This document shows positions 17,539 to 26,808 of a stretch of 64,000 nucleotides of DNA, piece by piece; within the stretch, counting starts at the first letter, position 1, and each line of letters begins with the position of its first letter. The stretch comes from Sphingorhabdus pulchriflava. Lineage in GTDB: Bacteria > Pseudomonadota > Alphaproteobacteria > Sphingomonadales > Sphingomonadaceae. The notes below the pieces were generated by a model, which saw nothing but the letters and a program-made list of their open reading frames with translations, ran no database searches and had not been told where the DNA came from. The stretch covers positions 308,298-372,297 of the forward strand of contig NZ_QRGP01000003.1 of the NCBI RefSeq assembly GCF_003367235.1, given 5' to 3'. Position numbers and translations under genes: made by a program.

Positions 17539-18224
17539 GCCAGAACGAGCTGCGCAGTTGGGCTATGCGCGGGGCAGCGCTCGCCACCCCGATCCTGTTT
17601 ATCCTTGGCGTCTGGTGGGCGATTGACGGGTTTCGCAGTTTGCGTGATGGCCCCGCGCCGGAAACCGTTGCCAGTGCCAGCCTGCAGGGATTGCGCGAAC
17701 AGAACCGCCTTTCTGCCTTTGCCGCCAACTATGCTGCGGTTGTTACCAGCGAACAGCGCCGCTTTGGTCTGTCGGCGAAAAAGACGCTGATCATGCAAGG
17801 TTTGGTGCGTTACGAGGTAGATCTCGCGAAGTTGGGAGAGCAGGACGTCCGTTGGGATGCCGACAATGGCACGTTGCGCGTCAAAATCCCGCCAATCGAA
17901 ACCGCGCCACCGCAGATCGATCTCAAGACAATCCAGGAATATGGCGAAAACGGCATATTGCGGGCGTTCACTGATGTGGACGACGTGCTCGATGATGCCA
18001 ATCGCGACAAAGGGCTTGCTGAATTGACCCGGCAAGCCAATGGCCCGGTGCCAATGAAGCTGGCGCGCGAAGCGTTCAAGCGCGCGATCAAGCAGAATTT
18101 CGAGGCGCCGCTTCGGGCGGCAGGACTCGATGCCAAGGTTGAGGCCTATTTCGCCGATGAACTTGGCGGCAATGTGACAACCCGTTGGAATGAATCGACG
18201 CCGCTCGAAGAGATTGTCAAATAA
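17520..18224 (+). CDS. DUF4230 domain protein, membrane anchored
   Basis: 234 residues, one N-terminal membrane helix at about 18-36 (GAALATPILFILGVWWAIDG) and a periplasmic DUF4230 domain with SAFAANYAAVVTSEQ, LIMQGLVRYEVDLAKL and LRVKIPPIE. The family is widespread and of unknown function. It overlaps the MBL gene by 19 bases, so the two are likely co-translated. Confidence 0.82.
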   Translation: MAVGSLSQNELRSWAMRGAALATPILFILGVWWAIDGFRSLRDGPAPETVASASLQGLREQNRLSAFAANYAAVVTSEQRRFGLSAKKTLIMQGLVRYEVDLAKLGEQDVRWDADNGTLRVKIPPIETAPPQIDLKTIQEYGENGILRAFTDVDDVLDDANRDKGLAELTRQANGPVPMKLAREAFKRAIKQNFEAPLRAAGLDAKVEAYFADELGGNVTTRWNESTPLEEIVK

Positions 18225-18246
18225 TCTCCCTGCTGCTTGCGGGAGC

Positions 18247-18292
18247 GGTTCGGGGTGGGCATATGCAAATGTGAAACAGCCCACCCCCGACC
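18247..18292. other. stem-loop between DUF4230 gene and nadA
   Basis: GGTTCGGGGTGGGC and GCCCACCCCCGACC are complementary with one bulged C, separated by 18 bases. No T run follows. It may end the upstream transcript or be a GC-rich dispersed hairpin of the same kind as that at 9288. Confidence 0.5.
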
Positions 18293-18328
18293 CCTGCCGA
18301 AAACGGGAGTGGAGAATGGAGTTAGAAA

Positions 18329-19339
18329 ATGAACGCCCCCGTCCGTGAAAACCTGTCCGGCCTTGACCTGCTCGCCGAAATCACCCGGCTGAAGAAGGAA
18401 CGCAACGCTGTCATCCTCGCGCACTATTATCAGAAGCCCGAGATTCAGGACTTGGCCGATTTTGTGGGGGATAGTCTGGAGCTTTCGCGTCGCGCCGCGG
18501 AAACCGATGCCGATGTCATCGCCTTTTGCGGGGTGAAGTTCATGGCTGAAACCGCGAAGATACTTTCGCCCCAAAAGACTGTGATACTTCCCGATATGGC
18601 GGCCGGTTGCAGTCTGGAGGATGCCTGCCCTCCCGGCCGGTTCAAAGCCTTCCGCGACGCGCACCCTGATCATATCGCGCTCACTTACATCAACTGCTCG
18701 GCCGAGGTGAAGGCGCTGTCCGACATCATCGTCACCAGCAGCAGCGCCGAAACCATTCTGGCGCAGATCCCCAAGGAACAGAAAATCATCTTCGGCCCCG
18801 ACCGGCATCTGGGAGGTTATCTTAGCCGCAAATTCGGGCGCGAAATGCTGCTCTGGCCCGGTGTGTGTATCGTGCACGAAGCGTTTAGCGAGACCGAGTT
18901 GCTCAAGCTCAAGGCGCAATATCCCGGCGCACCCGTTGCGGCGCACCCGGAATGTCCACCGCATATCATCGATCACGCCGATTATGTTGGCTCGACCAGC
19001 GGCATATTGAAATATGCCAAGGAAGTGCCCGGTGATACCGTGATCATCGCAACCGAGCCGCACATCATCCACCAGATGCAAAAGGCGCTGCCCGAGAAAA
19101 ACTTTATCGGTGCGCCCGGCGCGGACGGCAATTGCGCGTGCAATATCTGCCCCTATATGGCGCTGAATACCCTTGAGAAACTGTACCTTGCCCTGCGCGA
19201 CCTGCAGCCGCAGATCGAACTCGACGAAGGCGTGCGGCTGGCGGCGAAGAAAAGTCTCGACCGGATGCTCGAAATGGCATCGAAGACTGTCGGGCAGGGC
19301 GATCTGGGGCGCAAGGATCTGGCGTCGCCCAATCCATGA
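18329..19339 (+). CDS. nadA: quinolinate synthase A
   Basis: 336-residue [4Fe-4S] enzyme making quinolinate from iminoaspartate and dihydroxyacetone phosphate, the second step of de novo NAD synthesis. The N-terminal ILAHYYQKPEIQDLADFVGDS is diagnostic, and the three cluster Cys lie in YINCSAEV, HPECPPHI and NICPYMALN. nadC is 2.4 kb downstream on the same strand with four other genes between; nadB is not in the window. It overlaps the next gene by 4 bases. Confidence 0.97.
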   Translation: MNAPVRENLSGLDLLAEITRLKKERNAVILAHYYQKPEIQDLADFVGDSLELSRRAAETDADVIAFCGVKFMAETAKILSPQKTVILPDMAAGCSLEDACPPGRFKAFRDAHPDHIALTYINCSAEVKALSDIIVTSSSAETILAQIPKEQKIIFGPDRHLGGYLSRKFGREMLLWPGVCIVHEAFSETELLKLKAQYPGAPVAAHPECPPHIIDHADYVGSTSGILKYAKEVPGDTVIIATEPHIIHQMQKALPEKNFIGAPGADGNCACNICPYMALNTLEKLYLALRDLQPQIELDEGVRLAAKKSLDRMLEMASKTVGQGDLGRKDLASPNP

Positions 19340-20016
19340 GGCCGTGGCTGCACGTTGTGCTGGCCTTTGTCGGGCTCGCACTGACCAACCCGTCTTTCGC
19401 CAACCAGCCCGACGTCTCGATCACCGACGAAGGGCAAGTCATCTATTACAACGGCGAAGGCCTCCCCACCCGGCTGAGCGCACCGGGCAAGTTCAGGCAG
19501 GCCACACTTGCGTCCGACGATCGCACGGTGGCTTTTATCGAAATACTGGTTGAAGGCACGCCCACCTATGACGACACGCGCACGCAACTGTGGATCGCCG
19601 ACGGGGCTACCGGACAGGCGCGCATCCTGTTCAAGCCGCGCCCGGCAGACGACCGCAAGGCGAATATGGCGGCGCTGTGGAACCCGCTTTTCTCGCTGAA
19701 TGGCGGTTTCGTCTATGTCGAGTCCGAGGCTTGGGTCACCTCTGCCGCAATCCACCAGATCAATGTGCAGACCGGTGCGGAGAAATATGTCATCGATGGC
19801 TCGATCCACGCGCTGGTGCGGACCGGGCCATATCGCGGCTATTTGCTCGTGCAGCGGCATCTTTATCCGAAAAATCCCGAAGAAGGGGCCTATGGCGAGG
19901 TGCATCTGATCCGCCCTGACGGCAAGTTCATCCTTGCTATTCCGGGGAACAAGGATGGCGATCCGGTTGAGTCAGTCGATGCATGGATCAAGGACAAAGG
20001 CTGGAGCGCCTGGTAG
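19336..20016 (+). CDS. hypothetical secreted protein, possible beta-propeller
   Basis: 226 residues with a signal peptide (cleavage near NPSFAN) and a run of beta-rich blocks such as ATLASDDRTVAFIEI, QLWIADGATGQARILF and VYVESEAW that resemble TolB/WD40-type blades. I do not recognise a named family. The start overlaps the nadA stop (ATGA), so it is co-transcribed with nadA, but nothing ties it to NAD synthesis. The 212 bases after it hold no gene I can support. Confidence 0.65.
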   Translation: MRPWLHVVLAFVGLALTNPSFANQPDVSITDEGQVIYYNGEGLPTRLSAPGKFRQATLASDDRTVAFIEILVEGTPTYDDTRTQLWIADGATGQARILFKPRPADDRKANMAALWNPLFSLNGGFVYVESEAWVTSAAIHQINVQTGAEKYVIDGSIHALVRTGPYRGYLLVQRHLYPKNPEEGAYGEVHLIRPDGKFILAIPGNKDGDPVESVDAWIKDKGWSAW

Positions 20017-20228
20017 CGCCCTTACCAAGGGCATAAACTCGATTCGTCTTCACCGGAAGATCGTTGTATAAACTTGCAAAATTGGAGTCGCGCAGGCGCG
20101 TGTCGCTTGCGTTTTTGCTCCCACTACATAGGCTTCGCGCTCTTTTGAGAACCTGGGGTGTGGCGAATTGTCACATAGGGCTGCAACAGTGTCGGCATCT
20201 CGGCACTTGAGATGGAAGGAAGCGTATT

Positions 20229-21275
20229 ATGGCTGAAGATTGGCTGGCGGATGTCCGCAAATATGTCGCAGACGCCGACGACACTGTGGTGAAGGCGATT
20301 GTGCGATATTGCGGCATTGCTCTGCAGAATCGCGACAGTTCGCTCGTTGCTTTTTCCGACAAAAAAGAAACCGACCGCGTCCGTGAAAATTTCCTGAAAA
20401 AGAAGCTGGGTCTCACACAGGGCGATGATGTGCTTGACGGCGCGATTGCTGCCGTAGGTGACCGGATGAAGGAAGACCGGACGAAGAACCGCGTCACCGT
20501 CTATTATCTCCTCGCCGAGCATTTCGGCCAGCTTAGCATTTTTGGCGGGTCAAGTGCATCTACCGCACCGCTTGCTGCCGCAGCAGGACTAGGTGCAGCG
20601 GCAGTGGCGGGAACAGCGGCGACAGTTGCTGCAGCAGAACCGGTTGTTGCGACCCCGAATCCCGCCCCTGAACCAGCGCCTGCTGCAGCCGCACCTGCCT
20701 ATGCGGCATCGAGTTATGAGGATGAAGATACTGGTGGTGGCGGCCTCGGTTGGCTCAAATGGCTTTTGCTCGCGGCTTTGCTCGCCCTGCTGCTCTTCTT
20801 CCTGATGCGCAGTTGCTCGCCGGAGGCAACTGCTCCGGCGGATGACGGGATGACGACCGAAGCAACCGGTGGTGAAGCTGCCGATGCCGCAGCCGGCGAT
20901 GCAACGGCAACCGCCGCCATTCCGGAAGGCGCGGGTGTGGTCGCTGCGGATGTCGATGGCAAACCCAAGCTGACGGTCTATTTCGACAGTGGCAAATCGG
21001 ATGTCACCAATGACCTCGCAGCAGCAGCCGCAAAGGTGAAGGCCTATATCGATGCAAATCCGACGGCGAAGCTGGCGGTTTCAGGATATAACGACCCGAC
21101 TGGCAATGCAGCCGTAAACGCGGAAATCTCGAAAAAGCGGGCACAGGGCGTTGGCAAGGCGCTGGAAGCTGTCGGCATTCCGGCGACTGCTATCGATCTG
21201 GTCAAACCTAGTGATACAACTGACGCGTCGGGCGACAACACTGCCGCGCGCCGGGTTGAGGTGACTGTCCAGTAA
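20229..21275 (+). CDS. DUF2853 and OmpA domain fusion protein
   Basis: 348 residues in three parts. Residues 1-100 match DUF2853 (KYVADADDTVVKAIVRYCG, NRVTVYYLLAEHF), normally a stand-alone small cytoplasmic protein. An Ala/Pro-rich linker and one membrane helix at about 176-195 (LKWLLLAALLALLLFFLM) follow. Residues about 250-348 are an OmpA-type peptidoglycan-binding domain with LTVYFDSGKSDV and NTAARRVEVTV. No N-terminal signal peptide is seen, so DUF2853 would be cytoplasmic and the OmpA domain periplasmic, linking the two sides of the inner membrane. A terminator follows. Confidence 0.82.
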   Translation: MAEDWLADVRKYVADADDTVVKAIVRYCGIALQNRDSSLVAFSDKKETDRVRENFLKKKLGLTQGDDVLDGAIAAVGDRMKEDRTKNRVTVYYLLAEHFGQLSIFGGSSASTAPLAAAAGLGAAAVAGTAATVAAAEPVVATPNPAPEPAPAAAAPAYAASSYEDEDTGGGGLGWLKWLLLAALLALLLFFLMRSCSPEATAPADDGMTTEATGGEAADAAAGDATATAAIPEGAGVVAADVDGKPKLTVYFDSGKSDVTNDLAAAAAKVKAYIDANPTAKLAVSGYNDPTGNAAVNAEISKKRAQGVGKALEAVGIPATAIDLVKPSDTTDASGDNTAARRVEVTVQ

Positions 21276-21298
21276 GGCAATCGCGATAATGACAATGA

Positions 21299-21328
21299 GG
21301 GGCGGCTATAGAGGTGGCCGCCCCTTTT
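21299..21328 (+). terminator. intrinsic terminator after the DUF2853-OmpA gene
   Basis: GGGGCGGC and GCCGCCCC form a perfect 8-bp stem with a 10-base loop followed by TTTT, 24 bases beyond the stop codon. Confidence 0.85.
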
Positions 21329-21358
21329 CTTTGCACAAATCGGGACTATGGTCAGCGC

Positions 21359-21718
21359 ATGACTTGGATTGTTCCTGTCCTGCTTCTGGTTGCAGCCTTT
21401 GTCGGCTTTGGCGTCTGGCGCGGTCGACAATTTGGTGAGCTGGCACGGCGTGGAACGCCGGTCACGGGACGCATTGTGCGTAAATTCCGCGCAGGAAATG
21501 CGGATATCTCGGGAAGCAGGAGTCGTCGGCTTTCCTTTACCTACACCGGCCCCGATGGCCGGGAATATCGCCGTGCCGCTTCGGTCAATATCGGGAAATG
21601 GGCCGAGTATGAGGAAGGGAGCGAAATTGCTCTCATCTGTCTGCCTGACAATCCGGGCGTCAGTGCGCCAGCCTGGCTGGTCGATCTGGCGCGTGAGGCG
21701 CTTGCGAAACGCAAATAA
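21359..21718 (+). CDS. DUF3592-like small membrane protein
   Basis: 119 residues starting MTWIVPVLLLVAAFVG: one N-terminal membrane helix, then a small beta domain with GTPVTGRIVRKFRAG, LSFTYTGPDGREYRR and IALICLPDNPG, the pattern of DUF3592 proteins (unknown function). An upstream in-frame start at 21314 overlaps the terminator and was rejected. It lies 17 bases before nadC. Confidence 0.7.
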   Translation: MTWIVPVLLLVAAFVGFGVWRGRQFGELARRGTPVTGRIVRKFRAGNADISGSRSRRLSFTYTGPDGREYRRAASVNIGKWAEYEEGSEIALICLPDNPGVSAPAWLVDLAREALAKRK

Positions 21719-21735
21719 GGGAAATAGCGAAAACC

Positions 21736-22590
21736 ATGCACATAGCTTTCAATCTGCCCGGCTTTGATTTGGAGGCCTTCGTTCGCGCGACGCTCGCTGA
21801 AGATCTTGGGCCCACCGGACGCGATGTGACTTCTGAAAGCGTGATTCCGGCGGACATGCACTTTGCTGGAGTTATGGACAGCCGCGATGCCATCGTTGTC
21901 GCTGGGCTTCCGGTTGCCGCTGCCTTTTTCAAACATCTCGACCCTGATATCGAAATCGAAATGCTGGCGCATGAGGGCCATGGTGTGGAGGCAGGTGCGG
22001 ACCTGATGCGGATTCGCGGCAAGGCTCGTGCCATGCTGACGGCAGAGCGCTCGGCCCTCAACACGGTGCAGCATCTCTCCGGCATCGCCACGATGACACG
22101 GCGCTATGTGATGGCAATTCGCGGGACCGGCTGCACATTACTCGATACGCGCAAGACGATACCCGGCCTTCGTGTGCTTGAAAAATATGCTACACGGATG
22201 GGCGGGGCGACCAATCATCGCATGGGGCTTTGGGATGCCGCGATGATAAAAGATAATCATGTTGCGGTGGCAGGCGGTGTTGTGGAGGCTGTCCGCCGTG
22301 CCAAGGATTCAGGTGTCGAACGCATCATCCTGGAGGTTGACCGGATTGAACAGATTGAGCCAGGGTTGGCAGCCGGAGCGACGCATCTGTTGCTCGACAA
22401 TATGGACGTTGAGGAATTGAAAGCGGCGGTAAAATTGGTCGATGGTCGCGTGCCGACCGAAGCGAGCGGGGGGGTGACGCTCGAAACCATTCGCGCCAAG
22501 GCCGAGACTGGCGTGACCTTCATTTCGGTTGGCCGCCTGACCCAGAGTGCACCGGCTGCTGATATCGGGCTGGATTTCGATGTGGTCTAG
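21736..22590 (+). CDS. nadC: nicotinate-nucleotide pyrophosphorylase (carboxylating)
   Basis: 284-residue quinolinate phosphoribosyltransferase, the third step of de novo NAD synthesis. Motifs: RSALNTVQHLSGIAT, LLDTRKTIPGLRVLEKYA, GGATNHRMGLWDAAMIKDNH, and EASGGVTLETIRAKAETG for phosphate binding. The length fits the family. It overlaps the RNase T2 gene by 11 bases. Confidence 0.96.
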   Translation: MHIAFNLPGFDLEAFVRATLAEDLGPTGRDVTSESVIPADMHFAGVMDSRDAIVVAGLPVAAAFFKHLDPDIEIEMLAHEGHGVEAGADLMRIRGKARAMLTAERSALNTVQHLSGIATMTRRYVMAIRGTGCTLLDTRKTIPGLRVLEKYATRMGGATNHRMGLWDAAMIKDNHVAVAGGVVEAVRRAKDSGVERIILEVDRIEQIEPGLAAGATHLLLDNMDVEELKAAVKLVDGRVPTEASGGVTLETIRAKAETGVTFISVGRLTQSAPAADIGLDFDVV

Positions 22591-23320
22591 GTTCGCGCTG
22601 GCGCTGCCGGCGCTCGCATTGCTTGCTACGTCTACGTCGCATGAACCGGTGCTCGCGCAGGCTTGGCAGTGCCGCCCACCTGCAAGCCTTCCCCGCCCGG
22701 TACCGGAAATTGCCAAGCCGGGCGAGATACGGCGCACAGCTGTCGACGGCTATATCCTTGCGCTCAGTTGGAGCCGTGAACATTGCCGTGGGCGGGAGAA
22801 TAACCCTGACGATGCGCTGCAATGTGGCAGGACGATGGGCGAATTCGGCTTCGTGCTCCATGGGCTTTGGCCGGAGGCTAAGGGACCCAACTACCCTCAA
22901 TGGTGTCGCAAGGCGGAGTTATTGTCGCGCAAAATGGTGGCGCAGAACATCTGCATGACACCTTCGGTCCAGTTGCTCCAGCACGAGTGGGCCAAACATG
23001 GCACCTGCATGGCGCGAAAGCCGGAAACCTATTTTGGTGCCGCGCGGTTGTTGTTCGATGCGATGGAATTTCCCGATATGGAGCGTCTGTCCCTGCAGGG
23101 TGAAAAGGAGGGCAATTTGACGGTTGCCCGCCTTACCGAGGAATTTGCACTCAACAATGACGGGCTTTCGGAACAGGCGATCAAGGTCAAAACCAACCGG
23201 AGAGGCTGGCTCGAAGAGGTACACATTTGCCTCGATAAAAAATTCAAGCCACGCGCTTGTCCCAACTTCGTTCGCGGTGCTGCGGACAATGCGCAGATCA
23301 AGATCTGGCGGGGAACCTAG
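22580..23320 (+). CDS. secreted ribonuclease T2 family protein
   Basis: 246 residues with a signal peptide (cleavage near EPVLAQ). The two conserved active-site blocks are present: CAS1 GFVLHGLWPE and CAS2 HEWAKHGTC, each with its catalytic His. Several Cys residues can form the family disulfides. T2 enzymes cut RNA without base specificity in the periplasm or outside the cell. The ATG at 22580 is inside the nadC end; the next gene, on the other strand, overlaps its last 4 bases. Confidence 0.9.
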   Translation: MWSRFALALPALALLATSTSHEPVLAQAWQCRPPASLPRPVPEIAKPGEIRRTAVDGYILALSWSREHCRGRENNPDDALQCGRTMGEFGFVLHGLWPEAKGPNYPQWCRKAELLSRKMVAQNICMTPSVQLLQHEWAKHGTCMARKPETYFGAARLLFDAMEFPDMERLSLQGEKEGNLTVARLTEEFALNNDGLSEQAIKVKTNRRGWLEEVHICLDKKFKPRACPNFVRGAADNAQIKIWRGT

Positions 23321-23739
23321 CCCTCGATAATCCGCGTGCCCGGATGATGTTTGTCGAGATGCTTGTGGATGATGCGCAGATTCTTGCTGTTCGATCGCCA
23401 GATGAAATCAAAAGCGTCACCCACAAGCGGAATAGCGCCTAAGGCGGTATCAATTCCAATATTGGCGGACATGCGCATCAATTGCCATTTTGACATGCCC
23501 AGATTGCGCGCTTCCCACACCATATAAGCCCCCATAGCAGCGGTAATCAGGTCGCCAATGACCGGGACCAGTCCGATGACAGAATCCAGACCGAAGGGGA
23601 TTTTGGTGCCAGGTATGACAAAACTGCGCTCGAGCAGTTTTTCCAGCGCTTCCACGCGCTGACGCACCGAATGCGGATCGGTTCCCACGCCGGGAAGGGA
23701 CTTGGCAAGCTCTTCAAACTGGTTCTGCGAAATGGGCAT
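23317..23739 (-). CDS. DUF4112 domain protein
   Basis: 140 residues. KIPFGLDSVIGLVPVIGD and a second matching half DTALGAIPLVGDAFDFIWRS are the hallmark of DUF4112, a small family of unknown function with two hydrophobic glycine-rich hairpins that probably insert in the membrane. It follows the two solute-binding genes on the same strand after 18 bases, so it is probably in their operon. Confidence 0.88.
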   Translation of the reverse strand: MPISQNQFEELAKSLPGVGTDPHSVRQRVEALEKLLERSFVIPGTKIPFGLDSVIGLVPVIGDLITAAMGAYMVWEARNLGMSKWQLMRMSANIGIDTALGAIPLVGDAFDFIWRSNSKNLRIIHKHLDKHHPGTRIIEG

Positions 23740-23757
23740 AGCGCCTCCTTCTTTCGC

Positions 23758-25227
23758 TTATGTCGGGTCCCGTCCCAGATATTGCAAGGGATGCCATCCG
23801 CGCGGGTTCTGCGCAAAGCCCAAAAGGCCATCGCGTACCAGCGACCAGCGCACAGGATTGGCGATGGGAATAAAGTTGCGGGTAGCGATCAGTTCGCGCT
23901 CGGCCTCCCCCCAAAGCCGGATTCGTTCCTCTCTGGAACCGGCATTGCGCGCTTCATCGAGAAGCTGGTCTGCCTTTTCGGAACATATGGGTGTAACGCG
24001 GCAGGAAAGCTGGTCCAGATACCAGCCAGGACTGGAAATATCCGCCACCCGGTCGATCAGGATCAGGTCAGCTGGTTGCGCATAAGTAACCCGCTCTGCT
24101 TCTAATCCAATACTGGCGAGGTCAGTGCGCAGCCGGGCAAAAAGGATGCGACTCCCTGTCCCGCGCGGCATGGCTATGCGTAAGGGGCGCACAGGACCGC
24201 CGGATCCCTCCCACGCGTTAATCGTCGACTGTGCCCTTGCTTTGCGGTCCTGCGCATTCAGACTTGCCCAATCGGGTCGGGGTAGCTTTTCCCTATTCGC
24301 GAGCGTTTCGGGGGCCAGGGTAAGTGTTTCGCGCCAGTCGGTGATTCCGAACGACGTCAGCATGCGCGGTCGGTCGATTGCCATGGCAAGGGCGTCGCGG
24401 TTTGATGAGTTTGACAGAAACGGGCCGTCAGCGACGACAAGTAAACCGAACAATCCAGGCACTGCGTCAAACCGGGTTTGGGCCTCATTGCCGTTGGTGG
24501 CAGTCAGCAGTGGTAGATGTTCAAATTTCCCATTCAAAACGAGGTCGTTCTGGCCAAGCGCAAATCGTGCGAGCGAACGCGACGGTGAATGTGCTGTCAA
24601 TGTGATGCGGTTTTCGTCGAGCGCAATCGCACCATTGCTCTCTTCCAACCGGTTGCGCAGCTGCAAATTGCCGGAAATGCGTTCGGCCGTCATCGGGCCG
24701 GAACCATTTGCCTTGTGGGTCAGCCCGAATTCAGGCTGGGCAAGCAGCTCAAGCAGATTGGGGATCGGGGCGCTGAGCCGGATTTCAACAACCTTGCCCG
24801 TCATGGGCAGGATGCGGTCAATTTTGGAAAGCTCATCGCCGAAGCGGCTCACGCGCAGTTCGTTGATGCGCATTCGTAGCGCGGTGGCAACCTCGTCCGA
24901 TCGAACCTCGCGGCCATTGTTCCAGCGGGTTTTCTGCAACCTGAAAATATACCCCAGATCATCGTCCGTCACGATCCAGCGGGCTGCGAGCGCCGGTACG
25001 ACCTTGCCTTCATTGTCGAACGCTACAAGTCCCTGTGCAGTGGCATTGCGCAAATAGGCCGAGGTAGGTGACAGCGGCATTCGCCCGACGGAAATTTCGC
25101 GTGGGCTGTCTTCGACGACATCAACACGCAATCGGCTGTTGTCGATACCGTCCGAACAGCCCGCCAAGACCAAAATTGCAGCGAAAACGGGCACAAAGGC
25201 GGTGTTTCGGTTCACTGCGCTTTCCAT
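23758..25227 (-). CDS. ABC-type oligopeptide-like solute-binding lipoprotein (second copy)
   Basis: 489 residues, lipobox LVLAGCSDG at about 22-26, then the SBP_bac_5 fold (LRNATAQGLVAFDNEGKVVP, QKTRWNNGREV, DALAMAIDRPRML, and a C-terminal ERIRLWGEAERELIATRN). Members usually bind peptides, nickel or related ligands for an ABC importer. No permease or ATPase gene lies beside it. Its start overlaps the end of the first copy by 16 bases; the two copies are clearly divergent in sequence. Confidence 0.87.
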   Translation of the reverse strand: MESAVNRNTAFVPVFAAILVLAGCSDGIDNSRLRVDVVEDSPREISVGRMPLSPTSAYLRNATAQGLVAFDNEGKVVPALAARWIVTDDDLGYIFRLQKTRWNNGREVRSDEVATALRMRINELRVSRFGDELSKIDRILPMTGKVVEIRLSAPIPNLLELLAQPEFGLTHKANGSGPMTAERISGNLQLRNRLEESNGAIALDENRITLTAHSPSRSLARFALGQNDLVLNGKFEHLPLLTATNGNEAQTRFDAVPGLFGLLVVADGPFLSNSSNRDALAMAIDRPRMLTSFGITDWRETLTLAPETLANREKLPRPDWASLNAQDRKARAQSTINAWEGSGGPVRPLRIAMPRGTGSRILFARLRTDLASIGLEAERVTYAQPADLILIDRVADISSPGWYLDQLSCRVTPICSEKADQLLDEARNAGSREERIRLWGEAERELIATRNFIPIANPVRWSLVRDGLLGFAQNPRGWHPLQYLGRDPT

Positions 25228-26747
25228 AAGGTTCGACTGGGGTGAACATTGCCAGGATTATCCTGCCACCCGCGGATAGTTGGGCGTACCAAGGTACGCG
25301 AGGCGTAGAAATAGAGCGGCAGTATCGGCATATCCGCCATCAATATCCTTTCCGCGTCCCGCATCAAGCCCGCTCGCTTTTTCAGATCAGCTTCCGCAAG
25401 TGCACGATCGATTGCCTTGTCATAGCCCGGATTGGCATAGCCCGAGTAATTTTGAACGCCCGTATCGCTTCGATGAACGGTCAGGAAATTTTCTGGCGCT
25501 GGCAGATCTGCAATCCAGCCCGATCGGGCCAATTGAAAATCGGCGCGTTTCAAGCTGTCAAAGTGTAGGCTCGCTTCGCTGTTGAGCAAACGAGCATCGA
25601 CGCCGAGTTCGCGCCACATCGTTGCCATTGCCACCGCAGCACGTCGATGTTCGGTTGAACTGTTGAAGCGGATTTCAAAACGCAGCGGACGCTGTTTGGA
25701 ATAGCCTGCCTCTTGTAGCAGTGCTCTCGCTCGCGCCACTCGTCGCTTCTGCGTCCAATTTGCCCACGCCGGTTGGAAAGTTGTGCCGCCATCAAGGCCA
25801 GGCGGCAGCAATCCCCAGGCAGGCAGATTTCCTGCATCAACCATTTTTTTGGCGATCCATTCACGGTCAATTGCCATAGCGAGCGCAAGGCGGACGCGGG
25901 AATCGTCGAAAGGTGGCTTGCGGGTGTTGAAGGCAAAATAATAAGTGCCAAGAAACGGCGCGTTGCGTGCGATTTTCGGGTGCTTTTCACGCAACCAGTG
26001 ATGGCGTGCTGGTGTATATTCGCTTCCGATATCGGCACCGCCGGCCAGCACCAACCGCATCGCGGCATTCAAATTGTCCATCGGCTTCCAGACAATGCGC
26101 GTCGTGCGTGGCTTGCCGCCATGCCATAGGGGGTTGGCATCGAGCACAAGCTTCTGGCTCAATTGCCAATCCGTTAGTCGATAGGCGCCGCTAGTTACCA
26201 AAGGTCGGTCACTGGTCCATTTGTCACCCGCAACATCTATCCGATGGAATGGGAGTGCAGCCATGGCTGGATGGGCGAGCAAAGCTGGCAACTGCGGGAA
26301 GGGGTTTTCGAGTCTGAAAACAACGGTGCGATCATCCGGCGTAGCCACTGATTCTATGATTCCGAACAACGCGCCATGCGGCGAACCGCTCTTTTCATCA
26401 CGGATGCGATCAAATGCACGCCGAAAAACATCAGCATTCAACCTTTGACCATCGGAGAAAGTCAGTTCGGAACGAAGGCGAAAGGTCCAAGAGCGACCAT
26501 CAACGCTGGTTTTCCAGGTTTCGGCCAATCCAGCCTCTGCATTTCCACTTGCATCGAAACGCGTCAGGCCCTCGAAAAGATCGGCTGCGATCCTTGTCGA
26601 GGCCAAATCGGATACCATTTGGGCATCCAACCCGCGTGCGTCAGCTTCGGTCAGCCTGACTATCGCGTGGGCGGGCTGGGTTTCCTCGGTTCTTTTGTCT
26701 CCGCACGCATTTAGCAACAGAGCAAGAAGCGGAAAGAGCCAACGCAT
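25212..26747 (-). CDS. ABC-type oligopeptide-like solute-binding lipoprotein (first copy)
   Basis: 511 residues with lipobox LLLNACGDK and a full SBP_bac_5/OppA fold: RIAADLFEGLTRFDASGNAE, ETWKTSVDGRSWTFRLR, RLALAMAIDREWIAKKM and ERILMADMPILPLYFYAS. It is the first gene of a three-gene minus-strand unit (two binding proteins plus DUF4112). No transporter subunits occur in the unit. The start lies 62 bases from the tRNA-Leu fragment that marks the element boundary, so this gene is the last chromosomal one. Confidence 0.88.
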   Translation of the reverse strand: MRWLFPLLALLLNACGDKRTEETQPAHAIVRLTEADARGLDAQMVSDLASTRIAADLFEGLTRFDASGNAEAGLAETWKTSVDGRSWTFRLRSELTFSDGQRLNADVFRRAFDRIRDEKSGSPHGALFGIIESVATPDDRTVVFRLENPFPQLPALLAHPAMAALPFHRIDVAGDKWTSDRPLVTSGAYRLTDWQLSQKLVLDANPLWHGGKPRTTRIVWKPMDNLNAAMRLVLAGGADIGSEYTPARHHWLREKHPKIARNAPFLGTYYFAFNTRKPPFDDSRVRLALAMAIDREWIAKKMVDAGNLPAWGLLPPGLDGGTTFQPAWANWTQKRRVARARALLQEAGYSKQRPLRFEIRFNSSTEHRRAAVAMATMWRELGVDARLLNSEASLHFDSLKRADFQLARSGWIADLPAPENFLTVHRSDTGVQNYSGYANPGYDKAIDRALAEADLKKRAGLMRDAERILMADMPILPLYFYASRTLVRPTIRGWQDNPGNVHPSRTLWKAQ

Positions 26748-26808
26748 TTCGGAAGTCTAGGCCGTACCTGCTATAGGAGCAACCGGACATTCGCACTTCA
26801 GGAAAAGT

